In this document: one piece after another, positions 51,182-59,588 of the stretch
Layout: each line of letters opens with the position of its first letter
How positions within the stretch are numbered: position 1 is the stretch's first letter
Assembly (NCBI RefSeq): GCF_042686195.1
Contig: NZ_JBHUOQ010000004.1
Location: forward strand, 186,001-250,000
DNA from: Corticicoccus populi
GTDB taxonomy: Bacteria; Bacillota; Bacilli; Staphylococcales; Salinicoccaceae
Reading direction: 5' to 3'
DNA: 64,000 nucleotides
Notes under the pieces: model-generated
The model's database searches: none
The model's input: only the letters and a program-made list of their open reading frames with translations
Told to the model about the DNA's origin: nothing
Position numbers and translations under genes: made by a program

Positions 51182-52624
51182 TTAATTTTTTGAAGGATTT
51201 TTAGGTTTATCACGTTTCTTCCGCATTGTCATATTATCATTGTATCCCCATATATACGTCAGGATAAAAGCAGCAGCCAATGTGATAAATGTGACAAGCA
51301 CTGCATACCAGAAGTTCGCTGTGATACCGTTCTCCGGATCGATAAAGGACGGCAGACCAATCACAGAACCGATAATACTCCACATATTAATACCAAACAG
51401 ACCTGTCAGAAGACCGCCGAGTGCACTGGCAATACTTGCACAGATAAATGGTCTTCGAAAGCGCAGATTAATACCGTAAATTGCGGGTTCAGTAATCCCA
51501 CAGAATGCTGAAAAGGCACCCGCATAGCCGACTTCTTTAATCTCAGGCTTCTTCGTTTTTACAGCGACCGCAAGTGCAGCACCGCCCTGTGCCACAATTG
51601 TCATACTGACCATTGCTGATAAATAACTGTAGCCGAGTGTCGCAAAGTCATTGACGTAAACCGGAATAATTCCCCAGTGAAGTCCGAAAACAACCAGTAT
51701 CTGATAGAAACCGTTAATCACAGCACCAAATACCGGTGCATTTACATTCAGCATATATTCGAGACCGTTAGCCAGAAGAGATGAAAATCCAACCAGTACC
51801 GGTCCCGTAATGATAATCGTCGCCGCACCGACGATGCCGATAACTGCGATAGGTATAAATATCGCCTGAATATACGACGAAACCCAGCTTTTCAGCCAGT
51901 TTTCAAGGACTTTTACCATCCATGCTGCAAGTATCATCGGGAATATGGAGTATGTATACTCAATAAAAGGAAAGTCGAATGATCCGATAGATAAAATACT
52001 CATCTCGCTGCCCGCAGCCTCGAGAACTGTCGGATGAATAATCACACCGCCGATTACAGCTGTAAGTATGGGATTTCCGTTTAACTGCTTCGCTGCATTA
52101 TACCCGATTAAAACAGGCAGGAAATAAAACACAGCATCCGACATTGCGTTAATAATTAAATACGCAGTTCCACTGTCCGTTATGAGGTTGGAAGTCGTCA
52201 AAAGTGCAAGCAGTCCTTTAATAATACCGGCTGCTGCAAGAATGCTGATAATCGGCATCACAGATCCGGTAATCACACCGATCAGCCGGTTAAAATTATG
52301 TCGTACACTTTGAAAAAAAGTTCTTTCTGCATCAGATTCATCTCTCTCATTTGACACATCCCGGTCTTCTGAGGATAACTGATTAATGACAGATTTATAG
52401 ACATCGTCAACTGCAGAGCCGATCACAACCTGATACTGCCCGCTCGCTTCCACAACACCCATCACACCCGTCAGCTGCTCAATCTCATTTGTTTCTGCCT
52501 GCGTTTTATCCTTTAAATAAAATCGCAGCCGGGTGACACAGTGAATCACATTTTCAATATTACCGGCGCCGCCGACACCGGCAATAATTTTCTCTGCCAA
52601 TGCATCATAATTATTACTCCCCAT
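51182..52624 (-). CDS. PTS EIIBC, glucose/sucrose superfamily
   Basis: The 480-residue permease has an EIIB domain at 1-85 with the phosphocysteine Cys29 in IHCVTRLRFYLKD, then an EIIC domain with about ten helices (GSVMPIISILAAAGI, YSIFPMILAAW, TEPAIYGINLR). There is no EIIA domain. The enzyme could borrow the EIIA of the EIIBCA protein at 59589-61526 or a separate Glc EIIA. Sugar specificity is unclear (sucrose, beta-glucoside, N-acetylmuramic acid are all possible). The start is ATG 52624 with AGGAAGGG. It stands without a hydrolase neighbour. Confidence 0.85.
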   Translation of the reverse strand: MGSNNYDALAEKIIAGVGGAGNIENVIHCVTRLRFYLKDKTQAETNEIEQLTGVMGVVEASGQYQVVIGSAVDDVYKSVINQLSSEDRDVSNERDESDAERTFFQSVRHNFNRLIGVITGSVMPIISILAAAGIIKGLLALLTTSNLITDSGTAYLIINAMSDAVFYFLPVLIGYNAAKQLNGNPILTAVIGGVIIHPTVLEAAGSEMSILSIGSFDFPFIEYTYSIFPMILAAWMVKVLENWLKSWVSSYIQAIFIPIAVIGIVGAATIIITGPVLVGFSSLLANGLEYMLNVNAPVFGAVINGFYQILVVFGLHWGIIPVYVNDFATLGYSYLSAMVSMTIVAQGGAALAVAVKTKKPEIKEVGYAGAFSAFCGITEPAIYGINLRFRRPFICASIASALGGLLTGLFGINMWSIIGSVIGLPSFIDPENGITANFWYAVLVTFITLAAAFILTYIWGYNDNMTMRKKRDKPKNPSKN

Positions 52625-52723
52625 CAATAACACCCTTCCTCTGACTCGTAAACTACCGAATTTTTGATTACTATTTCCCACTCACAGAACACTTCACTTA
52701 TATCTATTATATCCTTTTATCTC

Positions 52724-53674
52724 TTATCTGTATTTTCTTGATCTCAATAACACATTCGAAACTAGGGCAAGTACCGGAAGCTCTACTAAAGGTCCTGCCA
52801 CGAGCACAAACGCAACAAGCGGTTCATCCGGAAATGCTGCGATGACAATTCCGAGTGCAAGTGGAGAATTCCTTGCGGCAACAGTCATATTCAGACTGAC
52901 CAGATTTTCATAGCTGAACTTAAATATTCTGCCGGCTGTTTCTGCAACAATAAAATTCACAACGAAAAATAAAAGAAGCGGTATCAGAATTAATATCATA
53001 ATATCAAGATTTTCAAAGAGCACACCACCCTCTGAAGCAAACATCGCCGTAACAGCGAGTGACAGCAGGAATATCTGTGAGGATGAGAAAAACGGAAGAA
53101 GTCTCTGTTTCAGGAACTGGTTTTTATTTCTAAATAAATATTTAGTGATATTAGCCAGAATAAAGGGAAGAACGAGTACTAAAAATACACTTTCGAAAAC
53201 TGTGCCTGCTGAAACTGTTTCAAAAGTACTTGAGAATATCAATAAATACACCGGCAGCAGCACCATCTGCAGTATCAGGTTAACGGGAAGGATGGATGTG
53301 GATAAGGACAGATTTCCTTTCGCAATGGATGTAAATATTAAATACCAGTCGGTACAGGGTGTGACAAGCAGCAGTATAAAGCCGAGCCAGAGTGCCGGAT
53401 GATCAGATAAAAACAGAGCACCGAGACCGTAAGCAAGTAGAGGTGTCCATATAAAGTTAATGATGGTGCTGATACTCAAAAATTTTAAGTTTTTAAATGC
53501 AGCCTGCAGATTTTTGACTGGTACAGATAAAAACAGGCCGTACAGCATCAAGAGTAAGAACGGCATGATGAAGTTTTCTGCATAATGAGAAATGAAAGCA
53601 TTCTGTCCAATCATTAATCCCGTAATCACTGCTGCCAGTATAACCAATGTCTGCATTTTCTCAAATCTACTCAT
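52724..53674 (-). CDS. BASS/ACR3-type membrane exporter
   Basis: A 316-residue protein with ten predicted helices of the bile acid:sodium symporter fold. VTPCTDWYLIFT (about 110-120) has the conserved P-C-T of arsenite exporters ACR3, and the MTVAARNSPLALGIVIAAFPDEPLVAFVL block matches the same family. It may export arsenite or an organic anion. The start is ATG 53672-53674 with GGAGAG. No arsR or arsC gene is adjacent, so arsenic specificity is open. It lies 29 bases after the arr gene and is probably co-transcribed. Confidence 0.78.
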   Translation of the reverse strand: MSRFEKMQTLVILAAVITGLMIGQNAFISHYAENFIMPFLLLMLYGLFLSVPVKNLQAAFKNLKFLSISTIINFIWTPLLAYGLGALFLSDHPALWLGFILLLVTPCTDWYLIFTSIAKGNLSLSTSILPVNLILQMVLLPVYLLIFSSTFETVSAGTVFESVFLVLVLPFILANITKYLFRNKNQFLKQRLLPFFSSSQIFLLSLAVTAMFASEGGVLFENLDIMILILIPLLLFFVVNFIVAETAGRIFKFSYENLVSLNMTVAARNSPLALGIVIAAFPDEPLVAFVLVAGPLVELPVLALVSNVLLRSRKYR

Positions 53675-53703
53675 AGCATTTCTCTCCATTTGATTTTTTA
53701 AGA

Positions 53704-54120
53704 TTAGTCATCAATCACATCAAGTCCCTGTTTCCTCAGATTATCAAGGCTCGTACGCATATGATTCAGCATCTCATCAGAATGACGCTCCCAGCACTTC
53801 AGTTCTGCAATGACTTTCAACGGCTCCTTCGAACGGTACGAACGGGTGGGGTTCCCTGGAAAACGCTTGTCCGTAACATTCGGATCATTTTCGAATATCC
53901 CTTCAGGTTCAACGAGATAAATTCTTTCTTTCAAATCACCCTTCGCAAGTTCCGCTCCCCATTTGGCAGCATCGAGCGTTGCGGTAAAGTAAATATAGTT
54001 CGCTTTTTTACGTTGATAATTTGACTCATAATTCGGTGTCAGAACATCGCCGATATGAAGTTCTGCCTTTGTTCCGTGAAAAAATGGGCCGTTGTCCGGG
54101 CCGTTAGTTGTTTCGTCCAT
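53704..54120 (-). CDS. arr: Rifampin ADP-ribosyltransferase (Arr family)
   Basis: Arr transfers ADP-ribose from NAD+ to the C23 hydroxyl of rifamycins, inactivating them. At 138 residues this is the normal size. The known key residues are all seen: His15 in GPFFHGTKA, the YIYFTAT tyrosine at about 42-44, and Asp79 in IFENDPNVTDKRFPGNPTRSYR. AAKWGAELA also matches. The gene has a perfect GGAGGTGG site, is followed by a BASS/ACR3 gene, and shows no sign of an integron or transposon, so it looks like a chromosomal gene. Confidence 0.92.
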   Translation of the reverse strand: MDETTNGPDNGPFFHGTKAELHIGDVLTPNYESNYQRKKANYIYFTATLDAAKWGAELAKGDLKERIYLVEPEGIFENDPNVTDKRFPGNPTRSYRSKEPLKVIAELKCWERHSDEMLNHMRTSLDNLRKQGLDVIDD

Positions 54121-54250
54121 AAAACCACCTCCATTAGTGTATGAATATTATAGTATGTTTCTTTCAGAAGATGCAGTCTGTAATATCTTTTATTTTTATC
54201 GTATAATTAAATTAAGCAGATCACAATTTTACATAGAAAGAAGCATATAA

Positions 54251-54997
54251 ATGGATATATTCATACTAATCGCGGTACTCCTGGTCGGAATTATCGTTGG
54301 TTTTATCAATATTGTATCAGCCGGGGGCTCCATGCTGACCCTGCCGATGCTGATTTTTTTCGGTCTTCCGTCCAATGTAGCAAACGGAACCAACAGAATC
54401 GCAATACTGTTTCAAAACGCCTCTGCCTTATTTCAATTCCATAAAAACGGCCACTTAAACTGGAAGCTCGGTTTATTACTTGCGGTGCCGACAACCATTG
54501 CTTCGATATATGGTGCTAATCTGGCTGTTAATATTGCTGAGGACACATTTGATTCGCTGCTGGCAACATTCATGATTATTTTTGCGGTTCTCCTCATTGT
54601 GAAACCCCAACGGTTCTTCAAAGGAAAAGTGAATCCTAAAACTTCTCTTGTGCTGTTACTGGCTGCCTTCTTATTAATTGGTGTTTACGGTGGTGCACTT
54701 CAGGCAGGAGTCGGGTTTTTCATGGCACTAACACTGGTGATTCTTGTCCCTAAAATCCCTATGGCTGAGGTTCACGGTGTAAAAACCATTGTGACTTTCA
54801 TCTACATATTTGTCTCCACCTTCGTATTTTTATCCAATGGACTAATTGACTGGAGATTTGCTGCTGCATTGGCTGTCGGCTCTGCCATCGGAGGATTTAT
54901 GGGCGGGAAGTATGCAAGTATACTGCCGGACAAACTCCTTGAGAGAATATTAATTATTGCGATTGTATTTTTTGCTGCAGTATTACTGCTGAGATAA
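54251..54997 (+). CDS. TauE/SafE-family exporter, second copy
   Basis: A 248-residue membrane protein with the two TauE/SafE repeats: GFINIVSAGGSMLTLPML at the N-terminus and GVYGGALQAGVGFFMALTLVI in the middle, plus GSAIGGFMGGKYAS near the end. It is less than 275 residues, so a helix shorter than the other copy at 31720-32544. Substrate unknown, possibly sulfite or an organosulfonate. The ribosome site (AGAAAGAAGC) is weak. A strong terminator follows. Confidence 0.82.
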   Translation: MDIFILIAVLLVGIIVGFINIVSAGGSMLTLPMLIFFGLPSNVANGTNRIAILFQNASALFQFHKNGHLNWKLGLLLAVPTTIASIYGANLAVNIAEDTFDSLLATFMIIFAVLLIVKPQRFFKGKVNPKTSLVLLLAAFLLIGVYGGALQAGVGFFMALTLVILVPKIPMAEVHGVKTIVTFIYIFVSTFVFLSNGLIDWRFAAALAVGSAIGGFMGGKYASILPDKLLERILIIAIVFFAAVLLLR

Positions 54998-54999
54998 AT

Positions 55000-55050
55000 A
55001 AAGCTGACCCGTTCAAGTGAATGTTCACCAAACGGATCAGCTTTATTTTT
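55000..55050. terminator. Bidirectional intrinsic terminator
   Basis: AAAGCTGACCCGTT (55000-55013) pairs with AACGGATCAGCTTT (55031-55044) with one mismatch, then ATTTTT. It ends the TauE gene and the convergent TAXI gene. Confidence 0.88.
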
Positions 55051-55055
55051 AAATT

Positions 55056-56045
55056 TTAGTTACCTACTTCTATACCTTCTTCTTCAAAGTATCTTAATGC
55101 CCCTGGATGGAAATCAATACTGATACCTTCATCCACTCTGTCTAAACTGATAAATTGTGCTTTTTCATGCGCCATTCCTTCAGCATTTTCATATATTTGT
55201 TTAGTAATTTCATATACTAAATCCTCAGACAATGCGTCTGAAGCAGCAATCATCGCAAATACAGCAACGGTTTCAACATCTTCTGACAAACCATATGTGC
55301 CGCTTTCAACTGTAAATGGTGCATAGAAAGGGTATGCTTCTACAAGTTCGTCGACTTTGTCACCGGCAATCGGTACAATCTGGATATCCGATGTCGCTGA
55401 TAAACCTTCCACCGCACCTGTCGGCACCCCGGCAGTGATAAATGCTGCATCTATATTACCATCCTGGATACCGCCTGTAGATTCACTGAAATCAAGGTTT
55501 TGCGCATTAATATCGTCGATAGTCATGTCGTGAACTTCGAGAATCTGCTCTGCATTTATATATGTTCCAGATCCCGGTGCACCGACAGAAACATTTTTAC
55601 CTGCAAGATCTTCTACTGATTCTATCCCTGAACCCTCTGTTGTCACAATCTGAATTGTTTCAGGATGCAGCGAACCGACTGCATACAGATGTTCTACAGG
55701 TTCTTCAAAAGAGTTTTCTCCGTCAACAGCATATGACGCAATATCAGTCTGCAGAAGTGCCATCTCCACATCACCGTTTTCAATTGACATCACATTCTCT
55801 GCCGACCCATTGGAAGATATCGCATCTGCACCCACGTCTGTGTTATTGGTAATAATTGTTGCGATTTCACCGCCGAGCGGGTAGTACACACCGCTCGTGC
55901 CGCCTGTTGCGATTTGAATCATATCCGGATCTTCACTTTCATCTGCGACTTCCCCGTCCCCTGATGAATCTTCATTTCCACAAGCTGCAATAATTAATAC
56001 CAGCATTGAAATTAAAAACAGTTTGAATAATCCCTTGTTTTGCAT
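55056..56045 (-). CDS. TAXI-family TRAP solute-binding lipoprotein
   Basis: A 329-residue binding protein. The lipobox ends at Cys22 (LIIAAC), and the mature protein starts with an acidic linker (GNEDSSGDGEVADESEDPD). The TAXI fold follows: IATGGTSGVYYPLGGEIATII, ENGDVEMALLQTDIASYA, VSVGAPGSGTYINAEQIL and DAAFITAGVPTGAVEGLS. TAXI proteins pair with fused TRAP permeases; glutamate and related acids are typical ligands. Transcription comes from the permease gene 131 bases upstream on the minus strand, and the start has AGGAGG. Confidence 0.92.
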   Translation of the reverse strand: MQNKGLFKLFLISMLVLIIAACGNEDSSGDGEVADESEDPDMIQIATGGTSGVYYPLGGEIATIITNNTDVGADAISSNGSAENVMSIENGDVEMALLQTDIASYAVDGENSFEEPVEHLYAVGSLHPETIQIVTTEGSGIESVEDLAGKNVSVGAPGSGTYINAEQILEVHDMTIDDINAQNLDFSESTGGIQDGNIDAAFITAGVPTGAVEGLSATSDIQIVPIAGDKVDELVEAYPFYAPFTVESGTYGLSEDVETVAVFAMIAASDALSEDLVYEITKQIYENAEGMAHEKAQFISLDRVDEGISIDFHPGALRYFEEEGIEVGN

Positions 56046-56102
56046 CTAAAATTCCTCCTCTTTGAATGAAACAACACTTAATCATTATTAAACAGATGAT
56101 TC

Positions 56103-56139
56103 TTACATGCTTTTACCACCTCTTGCGCAGAGATTGCAC
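56103..56139 (-). other. Eight-codon ORF and start-stop element between TRAP genes
   Basis: On the minus strand GTG (56139-56137) follows GGAGG by seven bases and opens an eight-codon frame (MQSLRKRW) ending at 56113. It overlaps another ribosome-like AGAGGTGG, which precedes ATG-TAA (56108-56103), a minimal start-stop pair. These may tune translation or mRNA stability between the permease and binding-protein genes, or be chance. Confidence 0.3.
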
Positions 56140-56175
56140 TTCCAAGCCTCCTTTACTATTATTTTTCTATATTAC

Positions 56176-58173
56176 TTAATTCATTGTTGCTTTAGTTTGG
56201 CTGCTCTTTTTGTCTCTTGTCATAAACTGTATCACGAGCATGATAATGAAAATTACAAATCCTGCTGTATCTGAATATCCCTCTGGATAAATTAACAATA
56301 AACCTGCAATAATTGCGATAATTCTTTCAAACCATTTAACCGGTCGATACCAGTAACCGATTAACCCCGCTCCAAGTGAAACCATCCCAAGCATAGCGGT
56401 AACTAGAGAGAAAATGATTTCAGTCGTTGTTGCGTCAATCATCAGAAGGGCCGGATTCAACACAAACATATATGGAATAATAAACGCGGCAATCGCTAAT
56501 CTTGTTGCATTCAACCCGGTTCGTATCGGTTCTCCTCCGGATATACCACTTGCAGCAAAAGCTGCCAGGGCAACCGGTGGTGTAATGTCTGCAACAATTC
56601 CAAAATAAAATACAAACATATGTGCAGCTAAAACAGGAATCGCTGCGTCCAGCTCACCATTCAGTGCAATAATTGCAGGAAGTGCAATCGTAGATGTGAT
56701 GATATAGTTCGCTGTAGTCGGTGATCCCATACCAAGAATAATTGAAGTAATCATGGTGAAAATCAGTGTTAACATCAACTGAAGTTCCGGTGAGTTGGCA
56801 ATCACTCCTGCCATAGAAACTAAACTATTACCCAGCTTCAAACCCAGCCCTGTCTTAGTTACAACTCCTACAATAATTCCTGCACAGGCCGTAGCGGCTG
56901 CGACACCGAGAGCTGTTCTTGCTCCCTGTTCCAACCCTAAAAAGAATTTCGTCGGCGTAATTCTTGTATCTTTTCTGAATAAACTGACAAGTATGATAGA
57001 TAAAATACCGTAAACTGCTGCACGTTCAACACTCATGCCCACGAACAGAAAGTAAACAATGGCGATAATCGGAATCAGCAGGTGAATCTTTTTAAGCACG
57101 TCACGCTTCTTAGGAATCTCATCATCCGGCAGACCGACTAATCCAATCCTTTTCGCCTCAAAATGTGTCATAATCCAGATTCCTGAAAAATAAAGTAATG
57201 CAGGAATCATTGCCGCCTTAGCAATATCCCAATAACTTTCCCCTGCAAACTCAATCATTAAAAATGCTGCAGCACCCATAATCGGCGGCATAATCTGACC
57301 GCCGGTTGATGAAGCCGCTTCTACTGCACCCGCAAAGTTCTTATTGTAACCAAGCTTTTTCATCATCGGGATGGTGTATGAACCTGTTGTTACAGTATTT
57401 GCAACTGAACTTCCCGAGATTGTCCCGTTCAAGGCTGAAGAAAAAATTGCCACTTTGGCAGGGCCGCCGACACGTTTTCCGGCAATACTGATAGCAAGAT
57501 CATTAAAATAATTACCGATGCCTGTCTGTACCAGAAATGCACCGAACAGAAGGAACAAAAATATAATTGTTGATGACACCTGAAGCGGGGTGCCTAATAT
57601 CCCTTCAGTGGTAAAGAACATAGATTGTATTAACTGTTCAAGAGACAACCCGCGGTGGGCGAGTGCACCCGGCATATACGCCCCGAATAATGCATAACCG
57701 AGAAACAGAAGCGCAATTACTGTAATCGGAAAACCAACCGCTCTCCGTGCTGCTTCCAGTACGAGAAGAATTGCAAGGCCACCAATAATCATCTGCATGA
57801 GCGAAATGCCTCCGAATTGTTGTACGAGGGTGTCGTAGTACACCGGCCAGTATGCACAGACAACGACTGATAAAATCATCAATATGTAGTCATACCATGG
57901 GATCGTATCTTTTTTCATCTTTCTTCTTGCCGGGAACAGAAGAAAGATTAATGCCAGTGCAAACCCCAGATGCACTGTTCGTTGAATATATGCAGTAAAC
58001 TGTCCAAAAATCCCTGTGTAAAGCTGAAAAAGTGAAAAGACAATTAATAATACAAATATGACTGATGCAATAATCCCTTTTAAATTTCTGGTATTGGATT
58101 CCGCATCAAATTTTTCCAATAATTCCTGCTGCTCTTTTTCAGTCAGCTCAACACTCTTTTCACTCATACTCAT
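56176..58173 (-). CDS. TRAP transporter fused permease (DctQM, TAXI type)
   Basis: A 665-residue membrane protein in which the small (DctQ) and large (DctM) TRAP permeases are fused, as is usual for TAXI systems. The first five helices (about 35-200) form the DctQ part. The DctM part has NGTISGSSVANTVTTGSYTIPMMKKLGYN, SSTGGQIMPPIMGAAAFLM and GMGSPTTANYII, the conserved glycine loops. It imports a carboxylated compound with Na+. It may start at 58173 or two codons later at 58167; the AAAGGGG site is compatible with both. It is the first gene of the two-gene operon. Confidence 0.93.
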   Translation of the reverse strand: MSMSEKSVELTEKEQQELLEKFDAESNTRNLKGIIASVIFVLLIVFSLFQLYTGIFGQFTAYIQRTVHLGFALALIFLLFPARRKMKKDTIPWYDYILMILSVVVCAYWPVYYDTLVQQFGGISLMQMIIGGLAILLVLEAARRAVGFPITVIALLFLGYALFGAYMPGALAHRGLSLEQLIQSMFFTTEGILGTPLQVSSTIIFLFLLFGAFLVQTGIGNYFNDLAISIAGKRVGGPAKVAIFSSALNGTISGSSVANTVTTGSYTIPMMKKLGYNKNFAGAVEAASSTGGQIMPPIMGAAAFLMIEFAGESYWDIAKAAMIPALLYFSGIWIMTHFEAKRIGLVGLPDDEIPKKRDVLKKIHLLIPIIAIVYFLFVGMSVERAAVYGILSIILVSLFRKDTRITPTKFFLGLEQGARTALGVAAATACAGIIVGVVTKTGLGLKLGNSLVSMAGVIANSPELQLMLTLIFTMITSIILGMGSPTTANYIITSTIALPAIIALNGELDAAIPVLAAHMFVFYFGIVADITPPVALAAFAASGISGGEPIRTGLNATRLAIAAFIIPYMFVLNPALLMIDATTTEIIFSLVTAMLGMVSLGAGLIGYWYRPVKWFERIIAIIAGLLLIYPEGYSDTAGFVIFIIMLVIQFMTRDKKSSQTKATMN

Positions 58174-58526
58174 TAACCCCTTTTCTAATGAATAGTGATA
58201 TTTCTTAATTCAACTACTGTAAATATGTTCTCCCCTTATATTTTCAATTTGTTGACCGAACCTATAAATCGCAATATTCAGATAATAAAAGACGTTATTC
58301 TTCACAATTTATTGGCAGACAAATCCATTGCTCCTCTTGATTTGGATGATGATAGTCATATATCCAAAAAAAGGTTGTAATACTTAATTAAAAGTATACA
58401 ACAATTTTCATGTTTTGTTTATATTTATTCATTAATTTTATTTTTATCTCATTTTTTGTTATTAAAATAACCATCCATTTGCCCTATGAAAATAAAAATG
58501 CATCGTCCAATCAAAGGACGATACAT
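58174..58526. other. AT-rich intergenic region
   Basis: This 353-base gap separates the TRAP permease (divergent to the left) from the DUF3021 gene on its right. Apart from the terminator at 58496-58528 I see no structure or credible ORF. It must contain the TRAP promoter, but no strong -35/-10 pair is obvious. Confidence 0.55.
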
Positions 58527-58528
58527 TT
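58496..58528 (-). terminator. Intrinsic terminator of the DUF3021 gene
   Basis: On the minus strand AAATG-T-ATCGTCC (58528-58516) pairs with GGACGAT-G-CATTT (58508-58496), followed by TTATTTTC. One mismatch is present. Confidence 0.82.
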
Positions 58529-58907
58529 AATCTTCATTCTTATTTTTAAATTTTGAAATCAGAGTGACAACTAACAGCATCAATACCCATAAAACAATAC
58601 CGGTACAAATAAACACAATGAGTACCACTGCGTAATCCATTACAGAGTTCAGCTCAAACCAGCCGCTCATCAGAAGGATTGGATATATCGTAACAAGCAT
58701 CACAAGAAAGTGAACGACACTGCGTTTTACAATACTCCAGTGATTTAAATCATAAATCACCGAGGCACCGCTGACGATGGTAAAAATAATACCTGCGGTA
58801 AATGTGCCCTGTGCACTCTCCAGCTGACCGTCATAGTAAAGGAATGCAGCAATAGACATTAAAATCGCAAAAGGAAGCACACTTCGGATAAATACCTGAA
58901 ACAGCAT
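58527..58907 (-). CDS. DUF3021-type membrane protein
   Basis: A 126-residue protein with four helices in about the spacing of DUF3021 (FIRSVLPFAILMSIAAFLYYDG; GTFTAGIIFTIVSGASVIYDL; HFLVMLVTIYPILLMSGWFEL; YAVVLIVFICTGIVLWVLM). Family members often sit beside LytTR regulators, but none is here. Function unknown. The start is ATG 58905-58907 with AAGGAG; the GTG upstream lies in the site itself. Confidence 0.72.
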   Translation of the reverse strand: MLFQVFIRSVLPFAILMSIAAFLYYDGQLESAQGTFTAGIIFTIVSGASVIYDLNHWSIVKRSVVHFLVMLVTIYPILLMSGWFELNSVMDYAVVLIVFICTGIVLWVLMLLVVTLISKFKNKNED

Positions 58908-58957
58908 ATTAATCACTCCTTATTCCTCTTTACCCTGTTATTTATCTTTCAATCCAG

Positions 58958-58993
58958 TAAAAAAACCGGATAATTATAGAGATAATTACCCGG
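58958..58993 (-). terminator. Intrinsic terminator of queT
   Basis: On the minus strand CCGGGTAATTAT (58993-58982) pairs with ATAATTATCCGG (58977-58966), one G-T wobble, then TTTTTTTACTGG. It makes queT monocistronic. Confidence 0.93.
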
Positions 58994-59002
58994 GAAATCT
59001 TT

Positions 59003-59458
59003 TTATTTTACTTCCGGCAGAATTCTATGAAGAATTTTACCGAATAATACTGCACCGATTGATGTCGTGATTAACGTCGATATTGTGATTGTTGCAAAGT
59101 TCAGCCAGAAAGGAATGCCGGTCACAGACCACAACATAAAGCCGACAATGATTCCGCATAATACACTGTACTGAACTACGTTAACCCATATATTCTTCAC
59201 AAAGTAACTGATTGTATACGATATGACTGCGATACTGACACCCACCGCAACATCAATAATACCCAGCGGTGAAAATAAGTTCGCAATGGCAACACCGAGT
59301 ATCAGCCCCGGGATATACTGTCGGTTGATGAAGGGAATCACTGCGAGCATTTCACTGACCCGGATTTGAATCGCCATCGTACCGATTGGATTAATTACAG
59401 TTGTAACAACGTAAATCGCAGCAAGCACTGCATTATAGAGTAATAATTTATTTTTGAT
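59003..59458 (-). CDS. queT: QueT-family queuosine-precursor transporter, apparent ATC start
   Basis: QueT imports a queuosine precursor (preQ1/preQ0 or queuine) for tRNA modification; it is a small ECF-type S-component-like membrane protein of about 150 residues. The recognisable part is PIGTMAIQIRVSEMLAVIPFINRQYIPGLILGVAIANLFSPLG, highly typical of QueT. The frame has no ATG/GTG/TTG where homologues start. The codon 8 bases after AAGGAG is ATC at 59456-59458, giving (M)KNKLLLYNAVLAAIYV, which is the expected N-terminus. The next legal start is GTG 59428, without a ribosome site, and it would lose part of helix 1. A preQ1-I riboswitch lies directly upstream. Confidence 0.83.
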   Translation of the reverse strand: MKNKLLLYNAVLAAIYVVTTVINPIGTMAIQIRVSEMLAVIPFINRQYIPGLILGVAIANLFSPLGIIDVAVGVSIAVISYTISYFVKNIWVNVVQYSVLCGIIVGFMLWSVTGIPFWLNFATITISTLITTSIGAVLFGKILHRILPEVK

Positions 59459-59464
59459 AGTATC

Positions 59465-59506
59465 GTCTCCTTAGTTTTTTATACAGGGAGGTTTTCGAAC
59501 CTGTGC
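59465..59506 (-). promoter_or_regulatory. preQ1-I riboswitch of queT
   Basis: On the minus strand stem P1 is ACAGG (59504-59500) with CCTGT (59487-59483), enclosing TTCGAAAACCT. Then comes the A-rich tail TATAAAAAACTAAGGAG, which is almost identical to the Bacillus queC-leader preQ1-I aptamer tail (ATAAAAAACTAAGG). The tail ends in the queT ribosome site (59472-59467). The loop element ACCT/CCTCC can pair with AGGAG to form the pseudoknot P2, so ligand binding would hide the ribosome site (translational OFF switch). Confidence 0.85.
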
Positions 59507-59588
59507 AGCCGGACAAACTTCAGTCCATCCAACTTTATACATACTATACTATCAGCCTTTTAAATACAATACTGCATAGACAAATTAT

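Noticed and set aside
58195..58380. 61-codon frame in the gap before the DUF3021 gene
   Set aside because: No ribosome site and no protein-like features; AT-rich chance frame.
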